Origin: Planctomycetia bacterium
Lineage (GTDB): Bacteria > Planctomycetota > UBA1135 > GCA-002686595
Reading direction: 5' to 3'
Assembly: GCA_005778045.1 (NCBI GenBank)
Contig: SXKQ01000181.1
Span: 1-8,941 of the forward strand
DNA length: 8,941 nt
A program made the position numbers and the translations under genes. The notes below the pieces were generated by a model, which ran no database searches, had not been told where the DNA came from, and was given only the letters and a program-made list of their open reading frames with translations. Positions 1-6,614 of the stretch are shown piece after piece (positions within the stretch are counted from its first letter, which is position 1; the number at the start of each line of letters is the position of its first letter).

Positions 1-1350
1 ATCGAGGACACCGACCCCGAGCGCTCCACCAAGGAGTTTGAGCACGCGATCCTCGAGGGCCTGCACTGGCTCGGGATCCACTGGGACGAGGGTCCGGACC
101 TCGGCGGTCCCTGCGGGCCCTACCGCCAGTCCGAGAAGTATCCGCAGTACCGCGAAGTAGCCGCGCGTCTGCTCGCCTCGGGGCACGCCTACCACTGCTT
201 CTGCACGACCGAGCGCCTCGATGCGCTGCGCGCCGAGCAGGAGTCCCGCAAGCAGCGTCAGGTCTACGACCGCTTGTGCGCGCTGCTCGATCCCGCGCAG
301 TCCGCGCGCCGCGTCGCGGCCGGCGAGAAGGCCGTGGTCCGCTTCCGCGTGCCGCCCGGCGAGACGGTCTGCGTCGACCACATCCGCGGCGACGTGCACT
401 TCTCGCACGAGGAGGTCGACGACTGGGTCATGGTCCGTTCGGACGGCAGCCCGACCTACAACTTCTGCGTGGTGTGCGACGACGTGGACATGGGCATCAC
501 GCACGTGTTCCGCGGCGAGGAGCACCTCGTCAACACGCCCAAGCAGGTGCTGCTCTACCAGGCGCTGGGTCAGCCGATGCCAGAGTTCGGGCACCTGCCG
601 CTGATGCTCGGCACGGACGGCAAGAAGCTCTCCAAGCGCACTGGCGACACTGCGCTGCAGGATTACCGCGACAAGGGCTTCCCGTGCGAGGCGGTGGTCA
701 ACTTCCTGTGCCTGCAGGGCTGGGCGCTCGACGGTACGAGCGTGCTCTTCAACGTCGACCAGCTCGTGCAGCACTTCGACATCAAGGACGTGCAGAAGGC
801 GGGCGCGATCTTCGATCCGGAGAAGTTCCGCTGGATGGCGGGCGAGTACCTGCGCAAGGAGTCGCTCGAGACGCTCGCGGACCACTGCGCGCCGTTCGTC
901 GTCGCCGACGGCCTGTGTAGCGCCGACGAGCTCGCGCGGCGGCGCTCGTGGTTCCTCGAGGTGGTGAAGACCGAGCAGGCGCGCATCCAGATCTACAGCG
1001 AGCTCGCGCCGCGCATCGCGTATCTCTTCCAGCGCGACGAGGCCGTCCGGTGGGCGGACGACGCCGTCGTGGCCGTGCGCAAGCACGCGAACGCCGTGCA
1101 GACCGTGCGCGAGTACCGCGATTGGCTCGCGCCGCGCGTGATCGGCGGCCTCGATGCAGCGGTCGTGCGCGAGGCCTCGAAGGCTTGGGCGCAGGAGCAG
1201 GGGCTCAAGCTGCCGGCCTTCTTCCAGCCGGTGCGCCTCACGCTGTGCGGCGTCGTGAACGGCGCCGACATCTTCGACGTCATGGCTCTGCTCGGGGCCC
1301 CGGCGGTGCTCGCCCGGCTCGAGCACGGCGCGGCGCGCCTCGCAGGCTGA
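1..1350 (+). CDS. gltX: Glutamyl-tRNA synthetase, 5'-truncated by the window edge
   Basis: Cytoplasmic class I aminoacyl-tRNA synthetase that charges tRNA with glutamate. The reading frame is open from base 1 and ends at TGA 1348-1350, giving 449 visible residues. It opens with IEDTDPERS, the family motif just after the HIGH signature, so only about 20-30 N-terminal residues are missing. The second ATP-binding signature is present as KLSKR at visible residues 209-213, within LMLGTDGKKLSKR. GEEHL and the region ending FDIKDVQKAGAIFDPEK also fit the family. The zinc-binding region retains CFC (66-68) and a third Cys 24 residues later (C93), but where E. coli GluRS has the fourth ligand His there is Leu (95), so the zinc site is probably degenerate. 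The C-terminal alpha-helical anticodon-binding part is complete. The sequence does not show whether the enzyme also charges tRNA-Gln. Confidence 0.96.
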   Translation: MEDTDPERSTKEFEHAILEGLHWLGIHWDEGPDLGGPCGPYRQSEKYPQYREVAARLLASGHAYHCFCTTERLDALRAEQESRKQRQVYDRLCALLDPAQSARRVAAGEKAVVRFRVPPGETVCVDHIRGDVHFSHEEVDDWVMVRSDGSPTYNFCVVCDDVDMGITHVFRGEEHLVNTPKQVLLYQALGQPMPEFGHLPLMLGTDGKKLSKRTGDTALQDYRDKGFPCEAVVNFLCLQGWALDGTSVLFNVDQLVQHFDIKDVQKAGAIFDPEKFRWMAGEYLRKESLETLADHCAPFVVADGLCSADELARRRSWFLEVVKTEQARIQIYSELAPRIAYLFQRDEAVRWADDAVVAVRKHANAVQTVREYRDWLAPRVIGGLDAAVVREASKAWAQEQGLKLPAFFQPVRLTLCGVVNGADIFDVMALLGAPAVLARLEHGAARLAG

Positions 1351-1451
1351 GTCGGGGCCCGCGTCCCGCTCGGCGCCTGCGCGTGGGGCGGGGCCTGCGC
1401 GGCCCTCAAGGGATCCTGGCCCCCGGCCGATGCACGAGGCCGAGGAGTCCC

Positions 1452-2219
1452 ATGGAGCTGACCCCCATCGAGATGCAGCGACCGGCCTGCGAGCGCGCGC
1501 GCGCGGATCTCGGGCGGCTCGTCGAGACCGCCCTCGTGCCGGAGCAGGGCTCGGCTCTGCGGGAGCACCTCGATGGCTGCCCGGAGTGCGAGCGCGAGTA
1601 CCGCGAGTCCCTGCGGGTGACGGCGCACATCGCGCGCGAGCGCCGGCTCGGCCGCGAGGCCGCGGAGCGAGCCCAGCGCCGCGCGGAACGCCTGCGTCTC
1701 GCGCGCAGCCCGCGCTCGCAGCGCTCGCTTTCGCTCGTGGTCCGCACGCTCGTGCTTCCTGGCCTGCTGATCTTCCTCCTGACGCGCATGTCGAACTCGG
1801 AAGTCGAGGCACGCGCGCGAGCGGTTGTGGGCGAGTACACGCTCGGCGTGCGACGCATGGACATGCAGGACCTGCCCCAGCCGCTGAGGCGCGGCGACTG
1901 GGTCGTGACCGACTCGAACTCCGCGGCGAGCCTGACGCTCGGCGCGCGCAACGAGGTGCTCGTCGAGCGCGGATCGAAGGTCTGCGTCGAGGACCGCGGG
2001 CTCGGGAGGCTCCTGTTCGACTCCGGCGCACTGGTCGTCCGCGGTCGTCGTACCGTGACCACGCGCGTCGGCGTCGTGGAGCTCGAGCACGGCGAGCTGC
2101 GCATCAGCGGCGGCGGGCAATCGGTCGTGATCGAGCTGCGCCACGGTTCGTGCGTGGTGGCGGACGCGCTCGGCGAGCGTCGGCTCGCTCCCGGCGAGCG
2201 CGTGCGCCTCGGCGGCTGA
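1452..2219 (+). CDS. Zinc-finger (zf-HC2-like), single-pass membrane protein with FecR-like outer domain
   Basis: Predicted 255-residue anti-sigma-type membrane protein. The N-terminus has the zf-HC2 pattern: C13, then H39, C43 and C46 in HLDGCPEC, with H-x3-C-x2-C spacing. A long Arg/Glu-rich linker (about 48-92) follows, then one hydrophobic segment at about 93-111. The rest (about 130-255) is beta-rich, with GDWVVTDSNSAASLTL resembling the start of FecR/iron-dicitrate-sensor-type domains and repeated short strands up to the end. Expected topology is zinc finger in the cytoplasm and FecR-like part outside. ATG 1452 is chosen because GGAG at 1444-1447 lies four bases upstream and the zinc finger begins soon after. 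No sigma factor gene lies beside it, which is unusual for a zf-HC2 anti-sigma factor. The domain reading is moderately secure and the biological role unknown. Confidence 0.78.
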   Translation: MELTPIEMQRPACERARADLGRLVETALVPEQGSALREHLDGCPECEREYRESLRVTAHIARERRLGREAAERAQRRAERLRLARSPRSQRSLSLVVRTLVLPGLLIFLLTRMSNSEVEARARAVVGEYTLGVRRMDMQDLPQPLRRGDWVVTDSNSAASLTLGARNEVLVERGSKVCVEDRGLGRLLFDSGALVVRGRRTVTTRVGVVELEHGELRISGGGQSVVIELRHGSCVVADALGERRLAPGERVRLGG

Positions 2220-2234
2220 TGGCACGTGCTGGGC

Positions 2235-2263
2235 GTGGTGCGCTCTCGCGCGCTCGCTAGAGT
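2235..2263 (+). promoter_or_regulatory. Possible promoter for the phosphoesterase operon
   Basis: A TAGAGT hexamer at 2258-2263 lies 27 bases before the ATG of the phosphoesterase gene. It is identical to the -10 hexamer of the convincing tRNA promoter at 8514-8519. The matching -35 position (2235-2240, GTGGTG) is a poor match, so the call rests mainly on the -10 element. Confidence 0.28.
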
Positions 2264-2290
2264 GCCCTGCCAGCCACTTCCGGATCGACG

Positions 2291-3160
2291 ATGCCTTTCG
2301 GCCAAGACCTGCGGGTTCCGCCCCGCCGCCACTCGCTCGCGCGCCGCGCCACCGTGCGCGTCTGCGAGGCTCTGGCACTCGCCCTCGGCGGTCGCGCGTT
2401 CTATCGCGTCCGACACCTGACTCCGCCCGGTCTGAGAGTGCGTCGCGAGTACGTGCTGCACCCACGCCTCCCTGACGGGCTGCGCGGATTTCGCATCGTG
2501 CAGCTGAGCGATCTTCATGCGGGCCCCTTCGTGCGGACTGGCGACCTGCGCGCCGCGGTAGAGCTGGCGAACTCGCTCGAGCCCGACCTCGTCGTCATCA
2601 CCGGGGACCTGATCACGCATCGCGCGGAAGACGCCGAGCTCGTGCGCGCCGACCTCGCGCGACTTCAGGCACGCGCGGGAGTGCTGTGCGTGTTCGGCAA
2701 CCACGACTACCGCGGCCGGCGCGAGGGCGAGATCGCCCAGCGCTGGGCGCACGACGGGCTCCGTTTCCTGCGCAACGAGGGTGTGCGGATCGAGCGCGCT
2801 GGCGCGGCGCTGTGCGTGGTCGGCGTCGAGGACCTCGAGGAGGCGCGCACGATCGACCTCGCTCGCGCGCGTTCCTGCGTGCAGCCGGGCGACTTCGAAG
2901 TGGCGCTGTGCCACAACCCGCGCGGTGCGCTGGCCTTCGTGCGCGAGCGTTGCCTCGCGGTGCTGTGCGGTCACACGCACGGAACGCAGCTTGACCTGCC
3001 GTGGCTGCGTCGCGCCGGTCCGCCTCATCCCGGTGTCCGCTTGCAGAGCGGCCCGACCGCGATTGTCACGAGCCGCGGGCTCGGCTCGATCGGCTTGCCC
3101 GTGCGCATCGGCGCCCCGACGGAGCTCGTGGTGATCGAGTTCGAGCGAGGCGCGGCGTGA
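2291..3160 (+). CDS. Calcineurin-like metallophosphoesterase (YkuE type)
   Basis: Predicted 289-residue two-metal phosphoesterase. All signature motifs of the calcineurin-like superfamily are present in order: D74-x-H76 in QLSDLHAG, GD at 105-106 in ITGDL, GNHDY with N137/H138, H208 in LCHNPRG, and GHTHG with H228 and H230. Motif order and total length fit the YkuE/YaeI-like branch, whose members hydrolyse phosphodiesters or remove lipid-A or nucleotide phosphate groups. The substrate cannot be told from sequence. The first 65 residues are Arg/Ala-rich, with a weak hydrophobic patch (ALALALGG) but no convincing signal peptide. ATG 2291 is the only good start, with GGA a few bases upstream. 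The stop codon overlaps the GTG of the next gene (GTGA), so the two are probably translated together. Confidence 0.92.
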   Translation: MPFGQDLRVPPRRHSLARRATVRVCEALALALGGRAFYRVRHLTPPGLRVRREYVLHPRLPDGLRGFRIVQLSDLHAGPFVRTGDLRAAVELANSLEPDLVVITGDLITHRAEDAELVRADLARLQARAGVLCVFGNHDYRGRREGEIAQRWAHDGLRFLRNEGVRIERAGAALCVVGVEDLEEARTIDLARARSCVQPGDFEVALCHNPRGALAFVRERCLAVLCGHTHGTQLDLPWLRRAGPPHPGVRLQSGPTAIVTSRGLGSIGLPVRIGAPTELVVIEFERGAA

Positions 3161-4041
3161 ACCACGGATCGCTGAGCCTGCGCGGCGGTGTGCTGCATGT
3201 CGCGCGGCATGTGCGGCGCGCTCACGTGCAGCCCTTCGACCTCGATGGGCGCGCGCTGGGCCCGGGGTTCTCCTTCGGCGGTCGCGGTGATTCGCCGCTG
3301 GCGCTCGGAGGCATCGACGTCGACTCCGACCGGCAGGTGTGGACCGTCGACGCGCGGGCCGGGGAGGTGCGTGCCTTCTCGCTCTTCGGCCGCGAGACGG
3401 CCGCGTTCGGCGGTGCGCCCCCCGAGCGCGACGACGTGCGCGGGGTGCTTGCGGACGCGACGGATCTTGCGCTGCACGAAACCGACGAAGCGCTCTCGTT
3501 GGTGGTCGCTCGCGGCGGCGTGAGGCGCCACGCGCTCGCGCTGCTGCGCCGCGACGGTCGGCTCGTCGATTCACTGCGCCCGCTCGGCGATCCGCTCGAG
3601 CGCTTTGGCGGCATTTCCCGCGTCGTGCAGCAGGGCGCGTGGACGTACGCCTGCGAGCCGACGCTGGGTCGGGTGCAGGTGTACCGCGACTTCGAGTTCC
3701 ACTTCTCTTTCCGCATCGAGCTGCGCGCGGGGGAGTGCGCCGGGCCGCAGGCTCTCGCCGTTCTGCCCGACCGTCGGCTCGTGATCGCCCTCTCGGGATC
3801 CCGGACTGCGCTCGTCCTCGCGGACCCCGTCGGCCGGGTGCTGGCCCAACTGGCGCTCGCCGGAGACGGGCCGGGCGAGCTGCGTGACGTCGGGGACGTG
3901 GCGGTCGAGGCGGGGCCGAGCGAGCGGGAGTCGCGCGTGGCGGTGCTGGATCGCGACGCCGAGCGCCTGCAGGTGCTGACCCTCGACGGACGTTGCTTGG
4001 GGGAATTCGAAGGGCTACCGGGCGCCGCGGTGGCGCCGTAG
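3157..4041 (+). CDS. Uncharacterised NHL-like beta-propeller protein
   Basis: A 294-residue protein starting at GTG 3157, which overlaps the preceding stop as GTGA. No upstream start is needed, because the open frame before 3157 lies inside the phosphoesterase gene. The chain is built of repeated short strands with turns such as GGIDVDSDRQVWTVDARAGEVRAF (split: GGIDVDSD, then VWTVD, then GEVRAFSLFG), the pattern of an NHL or related propeller blade. Similar units recur at about 190-230 (LGRVQVYRDFEFHF) and 265-285 (VAVLDRDAERLQVLTLDG). There is no signal peptide or membrane segment, so it is probably cytoplasmic. Propellers of this type usually serve as binding scaffolds, and no catalytic motif is visible. 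Coupling to the phosphoesterase suggests a shared function, but none is known to me. Confidence 0.8.
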   Translation: MNHGSLSLRGGVLHVARHVRRAHVQPFDLDGRALGPGFSFGGRGDSPLALGGIDVDSDRQVWTVDARAGEVRAFSLFGRETAAFGGAPPERDDVRGVLADATDLALHETDEALSLVVARGGVRRHALALLRRDGRLVDSLRPLGDPLERFGGISRVVQQGAWTYACEPTLGRVQVYRDFEFHFSFRIELRAGECAGPQALAVLPDRRLVIALSGSRTALVLADPVGRVLAQLALAGDGPGELRDVGDVAVEAGPSERESRVAVLDRDAERLQVLTLDGRCLGEFEGLPGAAVAP

Positions 4042-4051
4042 GGCCGAGAGG

Positions 4052-4076
4052 GCTCCATGGCGCTCGGCCATGGGGC
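4052..4076 (+). terminator. Hairpin after the propeller gene, possible terminator
   Basis: Ten bases after the stop codon, GCTCCATGGC (4052-4061) can pair with GCCATGGGGC (4067-4076), including one G-U pair, around a five-base loop. A short T4 run follows at 4086-4089, nine bases after the stem, so this is at best a weak intrinsic terminator. Two further GC hairpins lie downstream: a 7-bp stem at 4097-4103/4107-4113, and a 9-bp stem at 4151-4159/4163-4171 with a three-base loop. Neither is followed by a T run. Confidence 0.35.
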
Positions 4077-4199
4077 TGCGGCTGCTTTTGGGTGGGGGCC
4101 GCCCCCGGCGGCCGCGGGCCAGAGCTTGAACGACTTTCCGGCCGACAAGCCCGCCGGCCCGCGGCCGGCGGCGGGTCTACCGATTTCGACCGTGCGGGC

Positions 4200-4205
4200 T
4201 AGACT
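4200..4205 (+). promoter_or_regulatory. Possible -10 element upstream of the esterase gene
   Basis: TAGACT at 4200-4205 (in GGGCTAGACTTAGC) differs by one base from the TAGAGT used by the tRNA promoter in this window. It lies 40 bases upstream of the GTG start, with TCTACC 18 bases further upstream as a poor -35 candidate. Confidence 0.22.
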
Positions 4206-4245
4206 TAGCTGCGGCTAATAGACGGCTGCTCCCGAAAGCTTCCTC

Positions 4246-5721
4246 GTGTTCCTCACCCTGATTCTCTCTCTCGCGCCTCAGTTCGGGGCGCCGATGGCCC
4301 TGCCGCAGGTCGATCGCTCGCGCCTCCACGCGCCGCGCGACGCGACACCGTACGCGCGCACTCTTGAGGAGTCGGCGGGCGAGGGCTGGGAGCGGCGTCC
4401 GGATCTGTCCTACGCCCCGGGAGCCGGACCGCGCAGCGGGCTCGGGATCGGCGTGCGCATGATGACGGGCCTCTCGGCTCCGTCGCAGCCGGGATCCGTG
4501 ATCGGGCGAGCGGGCGCGCCTCCGATCGCCGACAGGCCGCGCTGGTACGAGGTGACGATTCAGCCCGGCACCGGATTCGCCGAGCGCTTCCTCGTGCAGG
4601 AAGCGAACGGCGTGGGCCCGCGGCCGATGCTGGTCGTGTTCCACAAGTTTGGCGTGAGCCACTATGACGGCCTGCTCAACACCTCGTTCTTCGCCGAGGC
4701 TCGGCGCCGCAACTGGCTCTGTATCGCTCCGCTGAGCGGTGGGCAGACGCACTTCTCCGACGAGCGCAGTCGGATCCACACCGAGGCGGCGCTCGACTGG
4801 ATCAACGCGCAATTCGCCGTCGACCCGGCGCGCGTGTACGCCGTCGGCTTCTCGATGGGCGGCGGCGCCGCGATGAACTTCGCGGCCCGACAGCTCGACC
4901 CCACGGGCGTGATGTTGGCCGCCGTGTTCAACCAGTCGGGCATCCTCTCTCACGAGGACACGTACCCGCAGGCCGGCGTGACGGTTCAGCAGATCTACGA
5001 CGACCGCTTCGGCACCGGGCAGCCGGGTTCCGCTTCGTCGTGGAACTTGCAGCGCGGCTCGGTCTTCAGCTTCGACCCGCTGTCGTTCGCGGTGGCCCCC
5101 GGTACCGACCTTGGCCGCAACCTGCTGCACATCGGTACGCACACGACCCGCACGACCGGCGACATCCCGTACCTGATCACTCAGAACGACCTCTTCTACC
5201 AGCACCAGCTCGCGCTCGGCGCGCTTGCGTCGAAGCACCTGCTGACCGTGGTGAATTACCCCGGCCACTCCTGGGATGCGGTCAGCGAGACGACGGTGTG
5301 CAACTGGCTGCGCAGCCACGCGCTGATCCTGCCGAGCTCGGCGGTCACGCTCGCGGACTCGAGCAAGCGCTACTTCCACTTCCACGTCGAGCAGGCGACG
5401 GCGGGCTCCTTCACGCCCTTCTCGTGGAGCGTGCAGCCGGCGACCAATGCCGTCGCGATCACGGGCACGGCCAACCTGACACGTTTGAGCGTGGAGATTT
5501 CCGCAGCCGGACTCAGCCCGGTGCAGCCGCTCACGGTGACGACTGGTTGCGCAGATGGCCAGCCCGACCAGATCGTGCTCGAGGGCTACGGTCTGCCTCC
5601 TTCGCAGGTGCTCCGGGACGGCATGAGTTCCTCGAGTTGGAGTCACGACGGGCAGTTGGCTCGCCTGACGCTCGTTGAGACGGATGGGCTCGCGGCCCAC
5701 GTCTGGACCGTCGTTCCCTGA
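4246..5721 (+). CDS. Secreted alpha/beta-hydrolase esterase (PHB depolymerase / feruloyl esterase-like)
   Basis: A 491-residue predicted serine hydrolase. GTG 4246 is the only plausible start: an in-frame TAG lies at 4219, and the first residues (FLTLILSLAPQFGA) form a short hydrophobic leader, suggesting export. The catalytic core runs from about residue 105 to 355. It holds the oxyanion-side strand PMLVVFHKFG, a WLCIAPLSGG segment, the nucleophile elbow GFSMGGG with Ser203, a likely acid Asp315 in ITQNDLFYQHQ, and His341 in YPGHSWD. The arrangement matches the esterase/PHB-depolymerase group that cleaves polyester or feruloyl-sugar esters. Residues about 360-491 form a beta-rich C-terminal domain with no recognised motif, perhaps for polymer binding or export. 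The acid residue is less certain than Ser and His. The leader lacks clear positive residues, so the export route is uncertain. The stop lies inside a tandem repeat. Confidence 0.85.
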   Translation: MFLTLILSLAPQFGAPMALPQVDRSRLHAPRDATPYARTLEESAGEGWERRPDLSYAPGAGPRSGLGIGVRMMTGLSAPSQPGSVIGRAGAPPIADRPRWYEVTIQPGTGFAERFLVQEANGVGPRPMLVVFHKFGVSHYDGLLNTSFFAEARRRNWLCIAPLSGGQTHFSDERSRIHTEAALDWINAQFAVDPARVYAVGFSMGGGAAMNFAARQLDPTGVMLAAVFNQSGILSHEDTYPQAGVTVQQIYDDRFGTGQPGSASSWNLQRGSVFSFDPLSFAVAPGTDLGRNLLHIGTHTTRTTGDIPYLITQNDLFYQHQLALGALASKHLLTVVNYPGHSWDAVSETTVCNWLRSHALILPSSAVTLADSSKRYFHFHVEQATAGSFTPFSWSVQPATNAVAITGTANLTRLSVEISAAGLSPVQPLTVTTGCADGQPDQIVLEGYGLPPSQVLRDGMSSSSWSHDGQLARLTLVETDGLAAHVWTVVP

Positions 5722-5780
5722 GAGCGTTCCCTGAGAGCTTTCCCTGAGAGCTTTCCCCGAGAGAGCCTTGTTCCCTGAGG
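5712..5780 (+). repeat. Tandem 13-bp direct repeat over the esterase stop codon
   Basis: Four contiguous 13-bp units start at 5712, 5725, 5738 and 5751: CGTTCCCTGAGAG twice, then CTTTCCCTGAGAG and CTTTCCCCGAGAG. A partial fifth copy (GTTCCCTGAGG) ends at 5780 after a short gap. The first unit contains the TGA stop of the esterase gene (5719-5721). It therefore looks as if the last codons and stop were duplicated downstream by slippage. Confidence 0.9.
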
Positions 5781-5827
5781 TCGTCGGTCGGCCTCGGTTG
5801 GGGGGGGGGGCGGGGCCACGATCCTAG

Positions 5828-5850
5828 CTCGTTGGCGCTTGGCGCCCGAG
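5828..5850. terminator. Hairpin downstream of the esterase gene
   Basis: CTCG-TT-GGCGC (5828-5838) pairs with GCGCC-CGAG (5842-5850), forming nine base pairs with a TT bulge and a three-base loop. It lies about 105 bases after the esterase stop and has no T run. It may act as a terminator or mRNA 3'-end stabiliser, but this is weakly supported. Confidence 0.3.
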
Positions 5851-5919
5851 TTGCTGACTTCGCCGCGGCGCATCCTGCCACAGCCCAAGCAAGGCCCGCC
5901 CCTGCCCGTGCAACGAAGG

Positions 5920-5947
5920 GGGCCAGTGATCTTGCGACCACTGGCCC
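5920..5947. terminator. Strong 9-bp hairpin, possible bidirectional terminator
   Basis: GGGCCAGTG (5920-5928) and CACTGGCCC (5939-5947) are perfect reverse complements separated by ten bases. The site lies between convergent genes. Neither side has a proper T run; read on the minus strand, CCTTCGTT follows the stem. A bidirectional terminator is plausible but unproven. Confidence 0.4.
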
Positions 5948-5953
5948 GAGGGA

Positions 5954-6028
5954 GAGAGGCAGCCTCGGAGCTTCCCGGGTGCGGGCTCTGCTCGCAATAG
6001 TGCCCACACCTCTCAGAGGCTGCCTCTC
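5954..6028. repeat. 13-bp perfect inverted repeat enclosing a smaller hairpin
   Basis: GAGAGGCAGCCTC (5954-5966) recurs as its exact reverse complement GAGGCTGCCTCTC (6016-6028). After one mismatch the pairing continues for three more bases on the inner side (5968-5970 with 6012-6014). Inside, GCGGGC (5981-5986) pairs with GCTCGC (5990-5995) over a TCT loop, and GGG 5977-5979 can pair with CCC 6003-6005. The 75-base element can thus fold as one rod-like RNA or a DNA cruciform. No coding frame or T run accompanies it. It could be a structured RNA, a terminator-like element or a relic of a tiny mobile repeat. Confidence 0.6.
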
Positions 6029-6191
6029 ACGCGCTTGGGGCGAATCCAATGCGCGGGGGAAGAGTAGCGGACGCTGCGCACGGTGCAATGCGGAGGCGGC
6101 CGCGCGGGCGCGTACAAGTCACGGCGTTCGCTGTCCGCAGGATTTTGCAGCTCGCGTTCCAGCCTCTGGAAGACGTGGCGTGGTCGCTCGG

Positions 6192-6614
6192 CTAGGGCAT
6201 GCGCCGAGGAAGCGGCGCAGAAAAGGGCGAGGAGCGCACTGGCAAGCTCGCTTGGACGGCGGCGTGCAGCGCGAGCCAGCCCAGCGGGCGATCGTCGTGC
6301 CGCTCGGGTCCATCCCAAGCGAGCACCATTGCAATCACGCCCCTGTTTACGATCACGTGCGAACCGCCGGGCAGTCGTTCTCCGATGACGCCCTCGGCCG
6401 CGGCACGCACCAACTCGTCCGGAGGCAGGCATTCGCGCGCTCCGCGGGCGAGCACCGGCACCCATGTTTCTCCGTGAGGACGCCACAGTTCCGCGGCCAG
6501 CAGTCCGGCGCAATCGGCGGTTGCGTCGAGCAGGGCGCGGTCGAGCTCGTCGAGGCTCGCGCAGGCGATCAGCTGCTCGATGCAGCACCCCGAGGTCTGG
6601 CGGTCCGCTCCCAC
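6192..6614 (-). CDS. Small GAF-like domain protein (uncharacterised)
   Basis: A 140-residue protein on the minus strand. The GTG start (6612-6614) is supported by a very good ribosome site, GAGGAGG (plus-strand 6620-6626), five bases upstream. The sequence IEQLIACASLDELDRALLDATADCAG (in part: LDELDRALLD) followed by AAELWRP, WVPVLARGAR, LVRAAAEGV and GVIAMVLAWDG resembles the helix-strand order of a GAF sensory domain. There is no output domain attached and no histidine kinase next door. The ending (PFSAPLPRRMP) is proline-rich and unlike a GAF C-terminus. The adjacent frame downstream carries a better helical continuation, so a one-base frameshift near 6250-6254 is possible. It is divergent from the PLP-enzyme operon, with 132 bases between starts. 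No ligand or partner can be deduced. Confidence 0.6.
   Translation of the reverse strand: MGADRQTSGCCIEQLIACASLDELDRALLDATADCAGLLAAELWRPHGETWVPVLARGARECLPPDELVRAAAEGVIGERLPGGSHVIVNRGVIAMVLAWDGPERHDDRPLGWLALHAAVQASLPVRSSPFSAPLPRRMP

Larger units (their letters stand above)
5722..6191. other. Convergent intergenic region, 470 bp, no convincing gene
   Basis: The region separates the plus-strand esterase from the minus-strand GAF-like gene, so both transcripts should end here. It holds the 13-bp tandem repeats, a run of 11 G (5800-5810), three hairpins and a long inverted repeat, which are listed separately. Open frames cross it on both strands, but their composition (Arg/Ala/Ser/Pro-rich, no family resemblance, no ribosome site) looks like GC-rich chance. 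The part from about 6030 to 6190, read on the minus strand, could be the frameshifted tail of the GAF-like protein. Confidence 0.6.

Noticed and set aside
1390..1406. GGGCC/GGCCC hairpin after gltX as a terminator
   Set aside because: Only five to six base pairs, no T run, and such stems are common by chance at this GC content.
993..3574. Long minus-strand open frames across the zinc-finger, phosphoesterase and propeller genes
   Set aside because: Arg/Ala/Ser-rich translations without motifs, lying over clearly real plus-strand genes; typical antisense frames of high-GC coding DNA.
4177..5700. 507-codon minus-strand frame opposite the esterase
   Set aside because: No family resemblance, while the plus strand shows the GFSMGGG nucleophile and His motif.
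5712..5780. The 13-bp repeats as a CRISPR array
   Set aside because: Units are contiguous without unique spacers and far too short.
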